A stretch of DNA of 64,000 nucleotides, from contig JALBUN010000001.1 of assembly GCA_025174535.1 (NCBI GenBank), positions 2,480,001 to 2,544,000 of the forward strand. Direction: 5' to 3'. The DNA comes from Cantharellus purpuraceus (lineage: Eukaryota; Basidiomycota; Agaricomycetes; Cantharellales; Hydnaceae). The position numbers were made by a program, and so were the translations under genes. Below, piece after piece: positions 35,217 through 46,358 of the stretch; within the stretch, counting starts at the first letter, position 1; the number at the start of each line of letters is the position of its first letter. The notes under the pieces were generated by a model. It saw only the letters and a list, made by a program, of their open reading frames with translations. It was not told the origin of the DNA and did no database searches.

Positions 35217-37270
35217 TCACCGCGACCCAGAAGCAGTCTTCCTCTGCCTTCTTTGCGTAGACGCAGGTACACCATTCCGAGCACCTCCTCCGCCACCCAG
35301 GAATTCAGGCGAATACCCAGGTGGAAGCTCCACAACCTCTGTCCCCTGCGACGTGATCACACTCACCGGTGCCCGCCCGGAATCATGGTGTATAACATAT
35401 ACCTGACTGCCACCACGCTCGGGATGCTCAGGTGATGACATGCTAACACTCCCGCTGGCTGCACGTGTATGGCTATCCTGCGCATCGTTTCCTGTTTGTC
35501 GTGGAGACTGCACCGTAACGTCGCTGCCAGTGGTAGACGGACGTGGGTCCAGATGAGCGGGGCCGGGGCCTTGAGGCTGGTATGGCTCGATATTGTATTC
35601 CTGTGGCAGTGTCACTGTGGACGTGAGACTCGGCGCGCCTAGGGAGCGCTGCTTGGACACTGTAGGGGAATGGTATCGCACGGGGCTGCCGGGAAGTGGT
35701 CGCTCGTCCACAGGAGGTGACAACTGCGTTGCAAGAGAGTCATAACGGGTACTATTACTAGTCGAGAAGAATGGAATTGGCTCTCGCTCTTGGCCACGGC
35801 GTTTCAGATCCGTTCTGCGTTTAGAGATAAAGAAGGCTGCCAAAAGGGCTACTGATGCCCCTAAAGCAACGCCTCCTACGGTTGCTCCCACGGTCGCACC
35901 GACAGGCACTCGGTGCTTATGTGAGCTGCTGGAGTTTTGCAAACGATACATGGTCAATGAAACGTTATCGGATCAAAACAACTCACGAAGGGTCTACATC
36001 CAAGCATTTTGTATGTCCGTTCCCTGAATGAATAGGTCCGTTTGACCACGATAGACCAGTGGAATCCACAAGGGAGATGAAGAACGGAGACGCCCAAGAC
36101 TAGAAGCATTGCATTGTCAGTGGATTAATAATGCACCGCAATTTGTGACCCACAAGAGCTACTGTCCAGTTGATAGGTGACATGTCATGAGATGTGATAT
36201 TAAGTGGTGGATGAAGTGCAGGAGCCACCTGCCAGATGGAGGTTCATCAGACCCTGTGAAGATAAACGGTAGACATCACCTACAGTAAAAGTAAACGGGG
36301 GAGTGCCATTCTGCGGAGTCAGCTTGATATCACTGCACTGAAACCGAGTGTTAGTGGACAGTAGTAGACGACGGGTGTGCATCCTTACCGAGTCTACCCA
36401 TCCATACATAGACAATGGACCCTGGAAAGATTCAGATTTCACACTAAGCGTGCTTGTAGGCATAGTCCAATTGGCACACGACGGTGGGGAGGTGGAACTT
36501 GAATAGACCGTGTAAATTCCTTGACAGCCTCTGAAAGGAAAGTGTATTAGTGAGACACTTATGAGGACTTGGAGACAACTCACCCTGTATTTCCATTGGA
36601 ATCAAACTTGAGAAACAATGAGCTTATAGCGAGAATTGACACGGTCTGAAATCACCATGCATATTTGGTACTAGGGCTCAAATTAGTTGATAACGCGTAA
36701 ATTGATTTAGACGGTACATACCTGGGAACCTGGGGCAAACGGAATAGCGATATCCTAGCAATGAAAAAGTCAACGAAAGAATGACATCAGAGGAGATCAA
36801 CTGACTGCTTTTGGATCAGGACCTGCCGGAATGATGAATGGAAAGATATAATTGCTTAAAATTTGCATCATTCGCGAGAGCCACGTGCATGCAAAAAGAC
36901 CTGCACATACGAACTATATATCTGAAGGTAATATGGAGCAACGGGGTCAGGGCTGTTTGAGCTCAATAAGCATCGCTGGCAGAAGACACCATCAGGGAGT
37001 GCAAACCCACCCGGAAGCGGCTTGTCGTTCCCAGCTAATGTGAATCGTCTCACATTGCGCTGTGATGGGTACAGGAAATGGTGCCCCACTTGGTGTCCAA
37101 TCAAAGTACCATGACTAAAACGAAGGATAAGCTGCCAAACGCGCGCAGGCTGGGGAACAGGTGGTCACCTGAGTGAACCAGGTGGGTGCACTAGCAGACG
37201 CGATTGCTAGTTCTGGAGCCCATGCTGTGAAGACCAGTGCGGATGCGAGAGCCTGGAGAGCACGACGCAT
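35217..37270 (-). CDS. Type I single-pass membrane protein with disordered cytosolic tail
   Basis: ATG 37268-37270 opens a signal peptide (MRRALQALASALVFTAWAPE). The ectodomain is spread over many small exons and includes FPVPITAQCETIHISW, a PYYLQIY segment, DIAIPFAPGSQ, CQGIYTVYSSSTSPPSCANW and CSDIKLTPQNGTPPFTFTV. It ends in NSSSSHKHRVPVGATVG and one membrane helix, GGVALGASVALLAAFFISKR. The tail of about 190 residues is Ser/Pro-rich (SPEHPERGGSQVYVIHHDSG) and ends STQRRQRKTASGSR, TGA 35217-35219. This layout, with paired cysteines and a glycine-rich TM helix, is common in basidiomycete surface proteins of unknown function, possibly sensors. Exon borders in the ectodomain are only partly resolved. 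Confidence 0.72.
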
Positions 37271-37895
37271 GTGAGCACCCAGGGATAGCTAGGGATGGTG
37301 AGGAGAGAGTGAACGCTAGCCAATAGCTTGCATCCAGGACGATCACCTATTGCACGGTACCGGTGTGTTTACGTGTACCAGGTCCACGTTTCCGAGTCGA
37401 ATCAAGAAGAGCGCGCGATGAGCGCCCTCGCTTCCGCATACCAAGTCGCTTCGGTGACTAACACGTACCTGAGGCCTGAGATCTACAAACGTGGACTAAT
37501 AGGGATTAACGACCAATGCCAGACAGCAATAGTTCTAAACATCTATCTCTTGTTATCTTCTTTCCACGCGTTATTGGTATTGGATCAGTTCTGTCGGAGC
37601 GCCAAACGCCCAGCTTACCCTTCGGATACAACGGGATCAGCCCAACCCTGTGCTCCTGCTGCTTAATAATCGGACGGCCCTGGCTTGGGTGATGATGGTA
37701 CTCAGTCTCGTTATTTACGCTCCTCCGTCAACAAAATGGTAATCCCAATAGAGCATATTTTTGTTACGAGACATCAAGCAGGAAGTACACTGAAAACGGG
37801 CACAGAGAAGGAGACCAGGGATGGGGTTAATTTCAAACAAGTCAATCGATGAGAGGTGTATATAACAGACACAACATGCTTCTTCGTTCAAGATG
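37271..37895. other. Intergenic
   Basis: Lies between the membrane-protein start and the SUB2 stop. No conserved frame. The frame to 37715 on the minus strand overlaps the SUB2 tail in a different phase. Confidence 0.45.
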
Positions 37896-40004
37896 TCACT
37901 GGCAAGTGATAGTTTCAGTCCAGCTGTGGAAGTGACAATGACGAGAGGGCTCACTGTAGCTGGCGGGATCGATATGGTCTGGCAGTTCCGTGACAGCCAC
38001 TTCGAACCTTGACTGAATGTCATTCATGACCGTCTGGTCAGAGTCGGTAGATATGAAGGTAATCGCAAGACCCTTAGTGCCGAAACGGCCCGCACGACTG
38101 TGAAAAATCATACATCAACTGTGTGCTGCGTGCCACGCTGATTAGTTCTTACCCCACGCGATGCAAGTAGCTGTCAGCATCTGCTGGAGCGTCATAGTTG
38201 ATTACAATATTGACACGCTCCACGTCAATACCACGTCCAAAGATGTCTGTGGCAACCAAGATACGTTTTTCAAAGTTCTTGAATTGCTTGTAGCGCGCAA
38301 TTCTTTCATATAGAAACATTTGTCAGCACTCAAAGAGCGCGAAAAAGACACTGCATACCGTTCCTCCTGCTGTAATCCAGAATGGATGCTAATACTTGGG
38401 AAGTTGCATTCCTTTAGCAGCTTGTCCAACTCCACTGCACGAGCGACCGATTTGACAAAGATGACGACCTGACAAATCGTGAGAAACGTATCATGAGATT
38501 TCATGGAGCCGAATAGACCTGGTTGAACTCTAGAGTGTCAAGAAGGTCATTCAACTTCCGGTTCTTTGCCACTTCGTCAAGTTTGACAAAGTGTTGCTGC
38601 AGGCCGTGAAGTGTCAATTTCGCCTCGTCGTCGACAAAAATTTCCAAGGGCTGTGAGGGACTTTCAGTATTGCCAACGCTATAAACCAGATAAATCAGCG
38701 TACATTGGCCATGAACTTTTTGCAGGTGATGCGGATGTCCTTGGCAAGCGTCGCGCTGAACATCATGACCTGCTTCGAGTGTGGGGTGACGCGGAAGATT
38801 TCCTGGACGTCTCGGCGCATGTCTGGCGGCGCATAGTCGAAATTCAAAGACAGGACCGACAAAAAGGGAGAATAATGTGAGAACCTTGTTGACGCGACGG
38901 GCGGAGAAGAGGGGAAATGGTTGCCAACGAAAATAGGGAAAGGCAATATAAGAACTCTCCCTCTCGATCCAACTACTGTGCGTCCCCCACCAACAATTCG
39001 CACTAGCCTCCCTCGTGCTGCATCACAAAATACAGGATCAACATGCCCCAGTCAACCACCTGAACAACTATCCTGTATCATCCAAAAGGTCTGCGACGAC
39101 GAGATCCGGCTATGATGCACCAACTGCGGTGGGAGATGCCAAGAACAAAATGACGCCGAGGCGCAACGGGGGTCGATGATAAAGAGAAACGGGGATGGAG
39201 CGGAGGTGCCGAGTGACTAACCAAGCTGTTCCAGCATTTTATCGCACTCGTCCAATACAAAGTGCTTGACGTGCTTCGAATTCAAATACTTGTCCCGGGC
39301 GAGCGCGTTGAGACGACCAGGTGTGGCGACGACGATATGCGGGCACGTCTTGGGGTCTTTGAGCAGCTCTGCGTCTTTTTGCACAGGAGTCCCACCGTAG
39401 AAAACGCTGGTTCGGATATCGGGCATGTACTTTGCAAAGCGGAGGTACTCATTCCGAATTTGGAACGCTAGCTCACGCGTATGGCATAGGACAAGCACCG
39501 AAACCTCGCCATCTTGAGGCTCCAGCTGTTGGAGGGTCGCAAGCACGAAGACGGCGGTCTTGCCATGGCCGGATTTGGCTTGACAGAGGACGTCCATACC
39601 CAGTACAGCTTGGGGGATGCATTCTTGTTGCACTTTGAAAAAGGGGAAAGAATGAGTTTTCGGACGATAGTAGACATGAAAATACGCAAACCTTCAGACG
39701 GATGCTCAAAACCCAAGTCACTGATTGCCCGCAGAAGTTCAGGCTTCAGTAGGAAGTCCCTTGTGACGAGCCACTGATATCAAAAACACGTCTCGCAGAG
39801 GGAAAAAGTGCCATCCACTGACCTAAATCCAGTCGAATGGATACCAGTGTAATTTTTCTTGTCCTTGTCGCCTTCTGCACCCCCTGCTGGAGCTGTCACA
39901 GCGTCAGAGGCAGCGGCGGCACCGTTCTGGGCTGTGGCGGGGGCGCCGTTGGTGATGTCGTTTTCGTCTTCATAATCGATAAGTTCCTCATCACGTGAGC
40001 TCAT
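37896..40004 (-). CDS. SUB2: DECD-box ATP-dependent RNA helicase Sub2/UAP56 (TREX complex)
   Basis: ATG 40002-40004 gives [20 protein letters not shown]. Exons join to give the Q-motif region [20 protein letters not shown], motif [15 protein letters not shown], Ib TPGRL, motif II DECD ([12 protein letters not shown]), motif III SAT ([11 protein letters not shown]), [50 protein letters not shown] and motif [18 protein letters not shown]. The end reads [12 protein letters not shown] with the unspliced frame stopping at 37896; a GTGAGC donor in that frame means the last residues may differ. The DECD box and SGxGKT are diagnostic. Sub2 acts in spliceosome assembly and loads mRNA export factors. 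It shares a 188 bp intergenic region with MFAP1. Confidence 0.96.
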
Positions 40005-40192
40005 TGTAACCAGCAACTATATCTACGAAGTATATGAGCGTTGTCGACGGTGAGAAGGATGCAAAAGCAGGGGCAGACAATGAGAGGATAAGTTTCACTC
40101 CAAAGACTTGAGCTTCAAACTGAGCTTGAATCTCAAGCTGAGCGCCTACTGGCACGAAACATACTTGACCAAAATATCTGCTCGCATTCATC
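40005..40192. promoter_or_regulatory. Short divergent promoter between SUB2 and MFAP1
   Basis: Only 188 bp separate the two start codons, so both promoters and leaders must lie here. AT-rich motifs (ACTATATCTAC near 40017; AAAATATC near 40171) are possible but weak TATA elements for the two directions. Regulation in common is an inference from the spacing. Confidence 0.7.
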
Positions 40193-41992
40193 ATGCAGCC
40201 TGTTAGAAAAAAAGACGCACCACGGATTGCACGCCCTGCTGTGCGTTACTGGAAAGGAAAGGCTCCAAAAGGCGTTACTGAAACACAGGATTCTGATTCC
40301 GATGCCGAGACTCCTCAAGATGCGGAGCCGACGGACGTTCCAATTCATGGCCTAGATGGTAGTGAGAATGAAGAAGATGAGGATGGAGATGATGAGAGTG
40401 TAGTTCCACGGCAAGAGGTCCCAAAAACAATGAATGTGGCACTTAGGAAGGTGAATATTTCCAAGGAAGGTAAAGTCATTGTTGATGGAAAGGAGGAATC
40501 GGGACGGACAATAATGGAGCAGGGTGCGTCGCATTTGACATGGTTGTGATCATACTAAATACGTTGCAGAGTCCGAAGAGGAGAGTTCGGAAGAGGAGCT
40601 GCCTAACAATGCTCGAAAAGAAGCATCTGATGTATGTGCAGACTGAACCAGCCCCAGCTTTATATACACTCATGTCTGCTTGACGTAGTCCAGTGAGTAC
40701 GAAAGTGACTCCGAAGAAGAAGATGTAAAACCTTCTGTCATGTTTAGACCAGTCTTTGTTCCAAAGTATGTTGCACCATTGTGCATGACGTTTAAGAGCT
40801 TAACCGAAACCGATGCATAGACGTGCTCGTGAAACTATTGCTGCTAGAGAGGCTGAAGCTATGGAGACAGAAGAAGCTGTCCGAAAGCGAGAGCTTGAGG
40901 CAGAAGAACGACGAAAACAGAGCCATGACATGGTCGCCGAAAGTATAAGGCGGGAATTAGCGGAAAGTGAGCATTCCGTCAATGCAATGTGTTCATTCTG
41001 ATGGGGTCTCCACAGAGGAAACGGAAGATCATATACCGGATGTCGATGACACCGACGGTCTTGATCCAGCTGCCGAATTCGAGGCATGGAGGCTGCGTGA
41101 ACTAGGCCGTATCAAACGTGAGAAGGAAGAAGAAGTCAGACGTGAGGAGGAACGGGCAGAAATCGAGCGGCGCCGAGCACTGCCAGGAGAAGTTCGGTTG
41201 AAGGAAGACCTCGAGCGTGCGCAAAAGAGCAGAGATGAAAAACCAAAAGGACAGCAAAAGTTTTTGCAGAAGTACTGGCACAAGGGTGCATTCCACCAGG
41301 TAGGCGCGGCTTGTTGAACTGCTGCAGCATCGGCTGATCCCGTCTGATAGGATGATGAAATACTCAAACGGCATGACTACACGCAAGCGACAGAGTCCAC
41401 AATGGACGTTACTCTCCTACCAAAGGTTATGCAAGTCAGAGACTTTGGAAAGCGAAGTCGAACAAAATATACACATCTACTCGATCAGGATACAACTCTT
41501 GGCAATGGGGGATTTGGTGGCGTGGGGCCTGCCAAACCCAACGCAGGTCAAGGTTGCTTTTCGTGTGGTGGCCCGCATTTGAAGAAAGGTACACATTTGA
41601 ACAACATTTTCTGACCCTAGTTCTTAAATTCTCTTGCTCTCGCAGATTGTCCTCAATTAAGTGCTGAAAGTTCTGGCGCAAACAGGACACCGTTTTCCAA
41701 CGGTGCGAATGGCGCATTTCCGACCGGCGAGCGCCAATGGGGCAAGCGTGACGATCGCGAGTCCACTACGTGGAAGGACAGGGAACAGGGCCATGATCAT
41801 CGCGGTGAAGAGCACGATCAGCGCCGCCGTGCTAATTCTGAGCGAGATCGTGAAGTTGACAGGAAGAGGGACGAGCATCGCCAGCGATCGCGGCCACGAA
41901 GTCTTGAACCACGTGTGAGACGTCGAACCCGCAGTCGTTCGTTGGATGAAATAGATAGTAGGGACAGGGACAAACGGAGACGATTGGTATAA
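40193..41992 (+). CDS. MFAP1: MFAP1 / Spp381-like spliceosomal protein with C-terminal CCHC knuckle
   Basis: ATG 40193 gives [20 protein letters not shown], then acidic Ser/Asp/Glu-rich stretches ([28 protein letters not shown]). The MFAP1 core follows: MFRPVFVPK joined to [19 protein letters not shown], charged coiled coil [59 protein letters not shown], and [20 protein letters not shown]. These last motifs are highly characteristic. Beyond the usual end is a zinc knuckle [13 protein letters not shown] and an Arg/Ser/Asp-rich tail ending [13 protein letters not shown] 41990-41992. The knuckle spacing is CX2CX3HX4C. MFAP1 joins the B complex with U4/U6.U5; the knuckle and RS-like tail suggest added RNA contact (inference). 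Confidence 0.92.
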
Positions 41993-42382
41993 GATTTCGA
42001 TGTTGTCAAGGATTGTGTATTGTTTAGTTGTTTTAGAGAATGGTTAAGTACCCGGAGGTGTCATACCATACATATGTAACCTGTTCCAACACAATGACAC
42101 AACAAGTTGTATTAAGAGGCTTCTACATACCGCAGCTGTTCAAGAAGCCGTACGAGAACATACTCTCACGCCCTCGGCCTCCACATCGGTGGGAACCTGG
42201 CGATGATGCATTGATCTTCAAGTACTCACACTCGCAACCTTCCTCGTACTCAGACGTATACTGTAGTCTTGCACATTCCGACTTCCACTAACTGTCACGA
42301 CCTGCTTGACGCAACGTTTTTGAGTTCAAGACAGCGTATCGCACTTCTGAGACCAACCCTATTAGGTAAATTATAGTTTACA

Positions 42383-44171
42383 ATGACGCTGAAGAAGCCG
42401 TCTGTAGCCGTCGTAGGCAGCGGTACGTTTACATGTAATTCATTTACAAGAAAGTGCCAACCGTGACCGAACTCTGTCCCAGGTCTGGCAGGCCTCACCG
42501 CAGCCTATCTACTCTCGTCGAGCGGGACGCGGACGGGGCTCACATTTGACGTACATTTGTTCGAGAAGGTTGGTGCCTGGCTGTCAAGCCTCATACCACC
42601 ATTATCGATGTATTTGCTCTAGGCTGCTGCGCTAGGCATGGACTCTCACTCGATATCTATGCAAGTAAGCGACCATGGTGAACGCAGGATAGATGTTCCC
42701 ATGCGGTCCTTCCAAGGTGTGTGCATTCTGTCGCCAATACAGATCGTTTATAAGTAATGTTCTTTGCAGGAGGTTATTATAAGCAACTAATCGCGCTGTA
42801 CCGCCACCTTGGTGTCAAGTTTCGGCGTGCCGATTTCTCCTACTCATTTTCTTGTCTGACGCCAACGGCCAAAGGCATTCCAGATCTACGGACATATTTT
42901 ATATACAACGGCTCTTCTGGCGTCAAAGGGATCGGCTTTCCAGCTAATGATCCGTACGACCGCTTGTCCCGGGACTTTGGAAACAAACTTATATCCTCCT
43001 TCTACTTCGCCCTCGGGACCATTGCAATTCTGTTTATTTATCTCCGACTTCTCCTTTTTGCTTCTCCAATGTTTCGTCCCGACCCTTCGATCACCTTCCA
43101 TCAATGGGTTTCACGAACTACTCCTAAGGGGTATTTTGCGCGCTGGACATGTTTGGATGCGTTCTGGCGCGAATTTGCACGAGAACTCCTTCTTCCGATA
43201 TTCTCTGCTGTGTGTACTGCCCCAGAGGAGGATGTGCAGGCGCATCCTGTGGTCGAATTTCTTGGTTTGTACTTCAGTATTCAGTCAGTTTAGCTTTACT
43301 CACACTCGCAAAAGAATACATATGGGTGACATTGGGCAGTCACCATTACGTCGTCCAGCATGGGGTCCGTGACGTTGCGTCTCGATTGGCCCGATCCGTT
43401 CCGCACATCCATCTGTCGAGCACCATCGTGTCCATACTCGTTGACCCTTCTGACTCTAGTAAATTGTCTATTCACACTACCGAAGGGACTTTCAGTGGAT
43501 TCTCGCATCTTATCATTGCCACACAGGCCAATAGCGGGATCCCCTTATTAACTTCGTACTACTCGTCATTACCGGATGACACGTCAGAACATCGGCGGAC
43601 GGTGGAAGAAATGATCCAGTGTCTAAAGTCATTTCAGTATCGAAAAAGCGTGGTCGTCAATCACACCGACGAATCCTTTCTACCGCCTGACCAACGTGAC
43701 AGAAGGGATCTTAATCTGGTTCAAGGTATAAAGCAAGAGTCAGATGAGAAGCAGTTTGATCCGTTCACAGTACCAATGTCGTATACTATGGCAACACACG
43801 TACTGTCTAACGTGGAGGACGGACCTGTTTACCAAACCACAAATCCAGTCGTTCCCCCTCGCCAAGACAGCGTTCTGTCTGTGGCAATCCTGGAACGGGC
43901 AGTTCTGACAGCAGAGAGTAAAGCAGCCCTTCGGCTACTCTCGCAGCGAGAAGAAGGGCAGTGGCCCTTCAGCACCTACTCTACCTCCTTGGGCCGACTG
44001 CAAGGTGCAGGGCGGCTGCAGTGTGCCGCTAAACCAGGAATATGGATATGTGGGTCGTATGCCCACAGTGGTATACCATTGTTAGAGGGGTGTGTGGCTA
44101 GCGCAAGAAATATAGTGGAGCAGGGGATTCTACGCTGTGAAGGAGTTACAGTACGCGATGAACCATGGTAA
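42383..44171 (+). CDS. FAD-dependent amine oxidase / NAD(P)-binding oxidoreductase
   Basis: ATG 42383 gives MTLKKPSVAVVGS. A ~60 bp intron sits inside the Rossmann loop, which reads VVGSGLAGLTAAYLLSSSG (GxGxxG). Next come LFEK, LGMDSHSISM and RIDVPMRSFQGGYYKQLIAL, the last a common motif of fungal flavin amine oxidoreductases. A hydrophobic segment ALGTIAILFIYLRLLLF suggests membrane association. Further motifs are YIWVTLGSHHYVVQHGVRDV after an intron at 43273-43316, FSGFSHLIIATQANSG and the FAD-binding C-terminus GIWICGSYAHSGIPLLEG. It ends VTVRDEPW, TAA 44169-44171. About 510 residues. Oxidises an amine or desaturates a lipid/carotenoid-type substrate in relatives; substrate here is unknown. 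Ends 71 bp from the convergent UMP1 gene. Confidence 0.88.
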
Positions 44172-44242
44172 CGAATAATATCAATTGCTCTCTATCTTTA
44201 TTGTATCGGTCAACAGAGCGTTTTATAGATACATCCGCTACT

Positions 44243-44895
44243 TCAAATGTGTTTCTTCCTCTCCATTTCTGAGTGGATGTCCAGTGGTATGTTCATCTCC
44301 TGGTCTGTAAAGCAATACATGTTAGACATACGCAGGCGTGCCAACGTGGGAGTAATGTACCTCCAAAGAAATCTGCGACGTCCAGCGACTCATCACGTCC
44401 CATGAGAATATCTAGGTGTAGGTTCGATTGGCCTCTGGCAAGAGCAGGCATGTGTGGGTTCTGTCGTGCCACGAAAATAAGTATTTTCCTCGAATCATGG
44501 TCATGCTAGTATACCGAAGCAACAATTTTGCGCTCCATCATCTGTCGCACAGGCAAATGCAGACCAAACAAGTTTCGCTGCATTGCCAACTTCAGGTTGT
44601 CCTGAGTCTCTTCCCACTGAAATAGGTGGCTTTGTCAAGGCAACTTCAGAAATACACGACGAACTCAACGCACCCGTTCTAGACGTTGTTCAATTACACT
44701 TCCGCCTTTGACTTCATTAGCCAGACTTCGTGGTCCGTTGCGGAGTGTGTCGTGAAGTCCCAGATCGTTCGCAGTGTCTTTCACGGACGCCTTGGATGGG
44801 CCTCCTTGAGCAGGCACAAGACGGAATGAAGTATCCTATCAAAATGAGGGATATTACGGAACCATTGATGAGCAAGGACAAAATGAACAAACCAT
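44243..44895 (-). CDS. UMP1: Proteasome maturation factor Ump1/POMP
   Basis: Five exons give 142 residues, matching the family length. Exon 1 holds only the ATG (44893-44895). After a 57 bp intron exon 2 (44674-44835) reads DTSFRLVPAQGG and KDTANDLGLHDTLRNGPRSL. Exon 3 (44515-44616) reads MQRNLFGLHLPVRQMMERKI, exon 4 (44361-44460) NPHMPALARGQSNLHLDILM and RDESLDVADFFG, and exon 5 (44243-44304) DQEMNIPLDIHSEME, ending KKHI, TGA 44243-44245. LGLHDTLR, the NxxGLHxP segment and the LDxLxGRDE segment are the conserved Ump1 core. Ump1 assists assembly of 20S half-proteasomes and is degraded on completion. A TAG lies in frame just before exon 2 and no Met follows until exon 3, so the ATG-only first exon is needed. 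Confidence 0.9.
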
Positions 44896-45559
44896 GTTTG
44901 CGAGTGAGAAGATGGATGTCGAAATAAGAGTGTCACGGTGTGGCGCGACGCGTCACCACTACGCGCGTTTACCACCCACTGATTGAATGGCGCTAGTACA
45001 CTAGTCTCCTTAAGAAGTTACATGCACATTTGCTCGCCCAGACGCAACCCACCGGATAGGCAGTTGGACAGTAAAAGCCATCGGCTGTGACTCAAGACCT
45101 GCAGTCGCTTAATTCGTTCTTCATCCGCTTTGTTACCTCCTCTCATTTTCTACTCTAACTTTGTTGTGAAACGAGAGGAGAAGCAGCGACAGATTTGGTA
45201 TGGTGCTTGAATTATGCTGAAATGCTGGCTTTAAAGTTTTACTTTATCGGAATCTTGGATTTGTGGCTTGTCCCTGCTCATGGGTTTAATTGTATGAACA
45301 ATGCACTAGGATTATCAAAGACCGCATTGCAGGATGTAGGATATTAGACACATTTAAGAAAGGTGATATCAAGACAATGACAAAAGACAGTTACATTATA
45401 CATGGTCACATGTGAGCATCTAGCTTGGTCTCGCCACTTGAGCTGGATGTCACGTCGGACTCGCCGTCGTCCAGCTTGCCCTCCGATCTTAGCCGTGATG
45501 CCTCCCTGCAGGATGATTGGAAGTCAGTCGAAGTACACCGGCTAGACCAGGTGAACATC
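44896..45559. other. Intergenic, no gene seen
   Basis: Contains the UMP1 upstream region and the 3' flank of the kinase-like gene. The minus-strand frame at 45406-45615 has no motif and is treated as chance. Confidence 0.45.
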
Positions 45560-46278
45560 CTACTTGATCTTGGACATATGTCCACCAGGCTCCAGCATCT
45601 CAAGTTCCCACTCAAATGTGATTGTGTCTTCTCTCACCACTGGAGGCATGCGTGTCCATTCAAAGTCAAACCATTTTACCTCTCCACTTTTCAACATCAT
45701 GGCATTTCTCAGCCGCCCCCAATCGCAGATATCATTGTGTAATATCAAAAGATTGTGCAGAATCTCAAGACCATCCAGTACCTTTTGCCCTATTTCTAAA
45801 GTAAAGTTTTTGGGTGTCACAAGTTCTCCTTCAATATACTCTAGCATGATGGCTTCTTCACCACAGAGTTGCTCTGATTCAGGAATCTTGCAGTTGGGGG
45901 CATAGATCAAGGAGGTAGAGGTGCAGTTCCCATGATACCATGGTACCACAGGACATGATATTGACTCAAGCTTCCAATATACCCTTGTTTCATTCCAAAA
46001 GGCAAGCCAGTAGAGGGATAGTTCTTTGTGATGTGGGAACTGGTATGGCCAAATCATTATGCCAATTAATAAAAACAAAGCTACTCACCAGTTTAATGAT
46101 TCAATGCTCTTCATCAGAAAATCTGACCAAAAGAATGATAGCTATCATTCTCTCTTGTAATACACATTCAACAACAAATATTTGGTCCTTCCAGAGGACT
46201 TGGAGGTCCAGTGGCTTGCCATGGTCCTTAAGCACTGGCAGAAACCAGTCAATGTCAGACTCCCCTATCAGGTCAGGA
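45560..46278 (-). CDS. Protein-kinase-like protein, 5' end missing or replaced by an LTR
   Basis: From near 46278 the minus strand reads SDIDWFLPVLKDHGKPLDL and LWKDQIFVVE, then across two likely introns FLMKSIESLNW and ELSLYWLAFWNETRVYWKLE. The core is EEAIMLEYIEGELV (hinge), VLDGLEILHNLLILHNDICD, NAMMLKSGEVKWFDFEWTR and the end EPGGHMSKIK, TAG 45560-45562. H-N-D and the later D-F-E correspond to the catalytic HxD and metal-binding DFG of kinase-like folds; the D-to-N spacing is longer than in ordinary kinases. No start Met is found before the frame runs into TAA within repeat family C at about 46280. It may be a truncated member of a basidiomycete-expanded kinase-like family. Activity is uncertain. 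Confidence 0.6.
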
Positions 46279-46358
46279 TGTTATGCACTGGGTCTGTTTG
46301 GGGGTCTGATCTCTAGGGATGGAGTCAGAGTTGTGGTGGTTGGAACAGACTTGGCTTC
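46279..46358 (+). repeat. Family C LTR-like fragment
   Basis: Begins TGTTATGCACTGGGTC and contains GGAACAGACTTGGCTTC; the same blocks occur at 50020-50144 (reversed), 58672-58697 and 62536-62629 (reversed). Interrupted exactly by the start of a family A copy at 46359. Confidence 0.65.
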
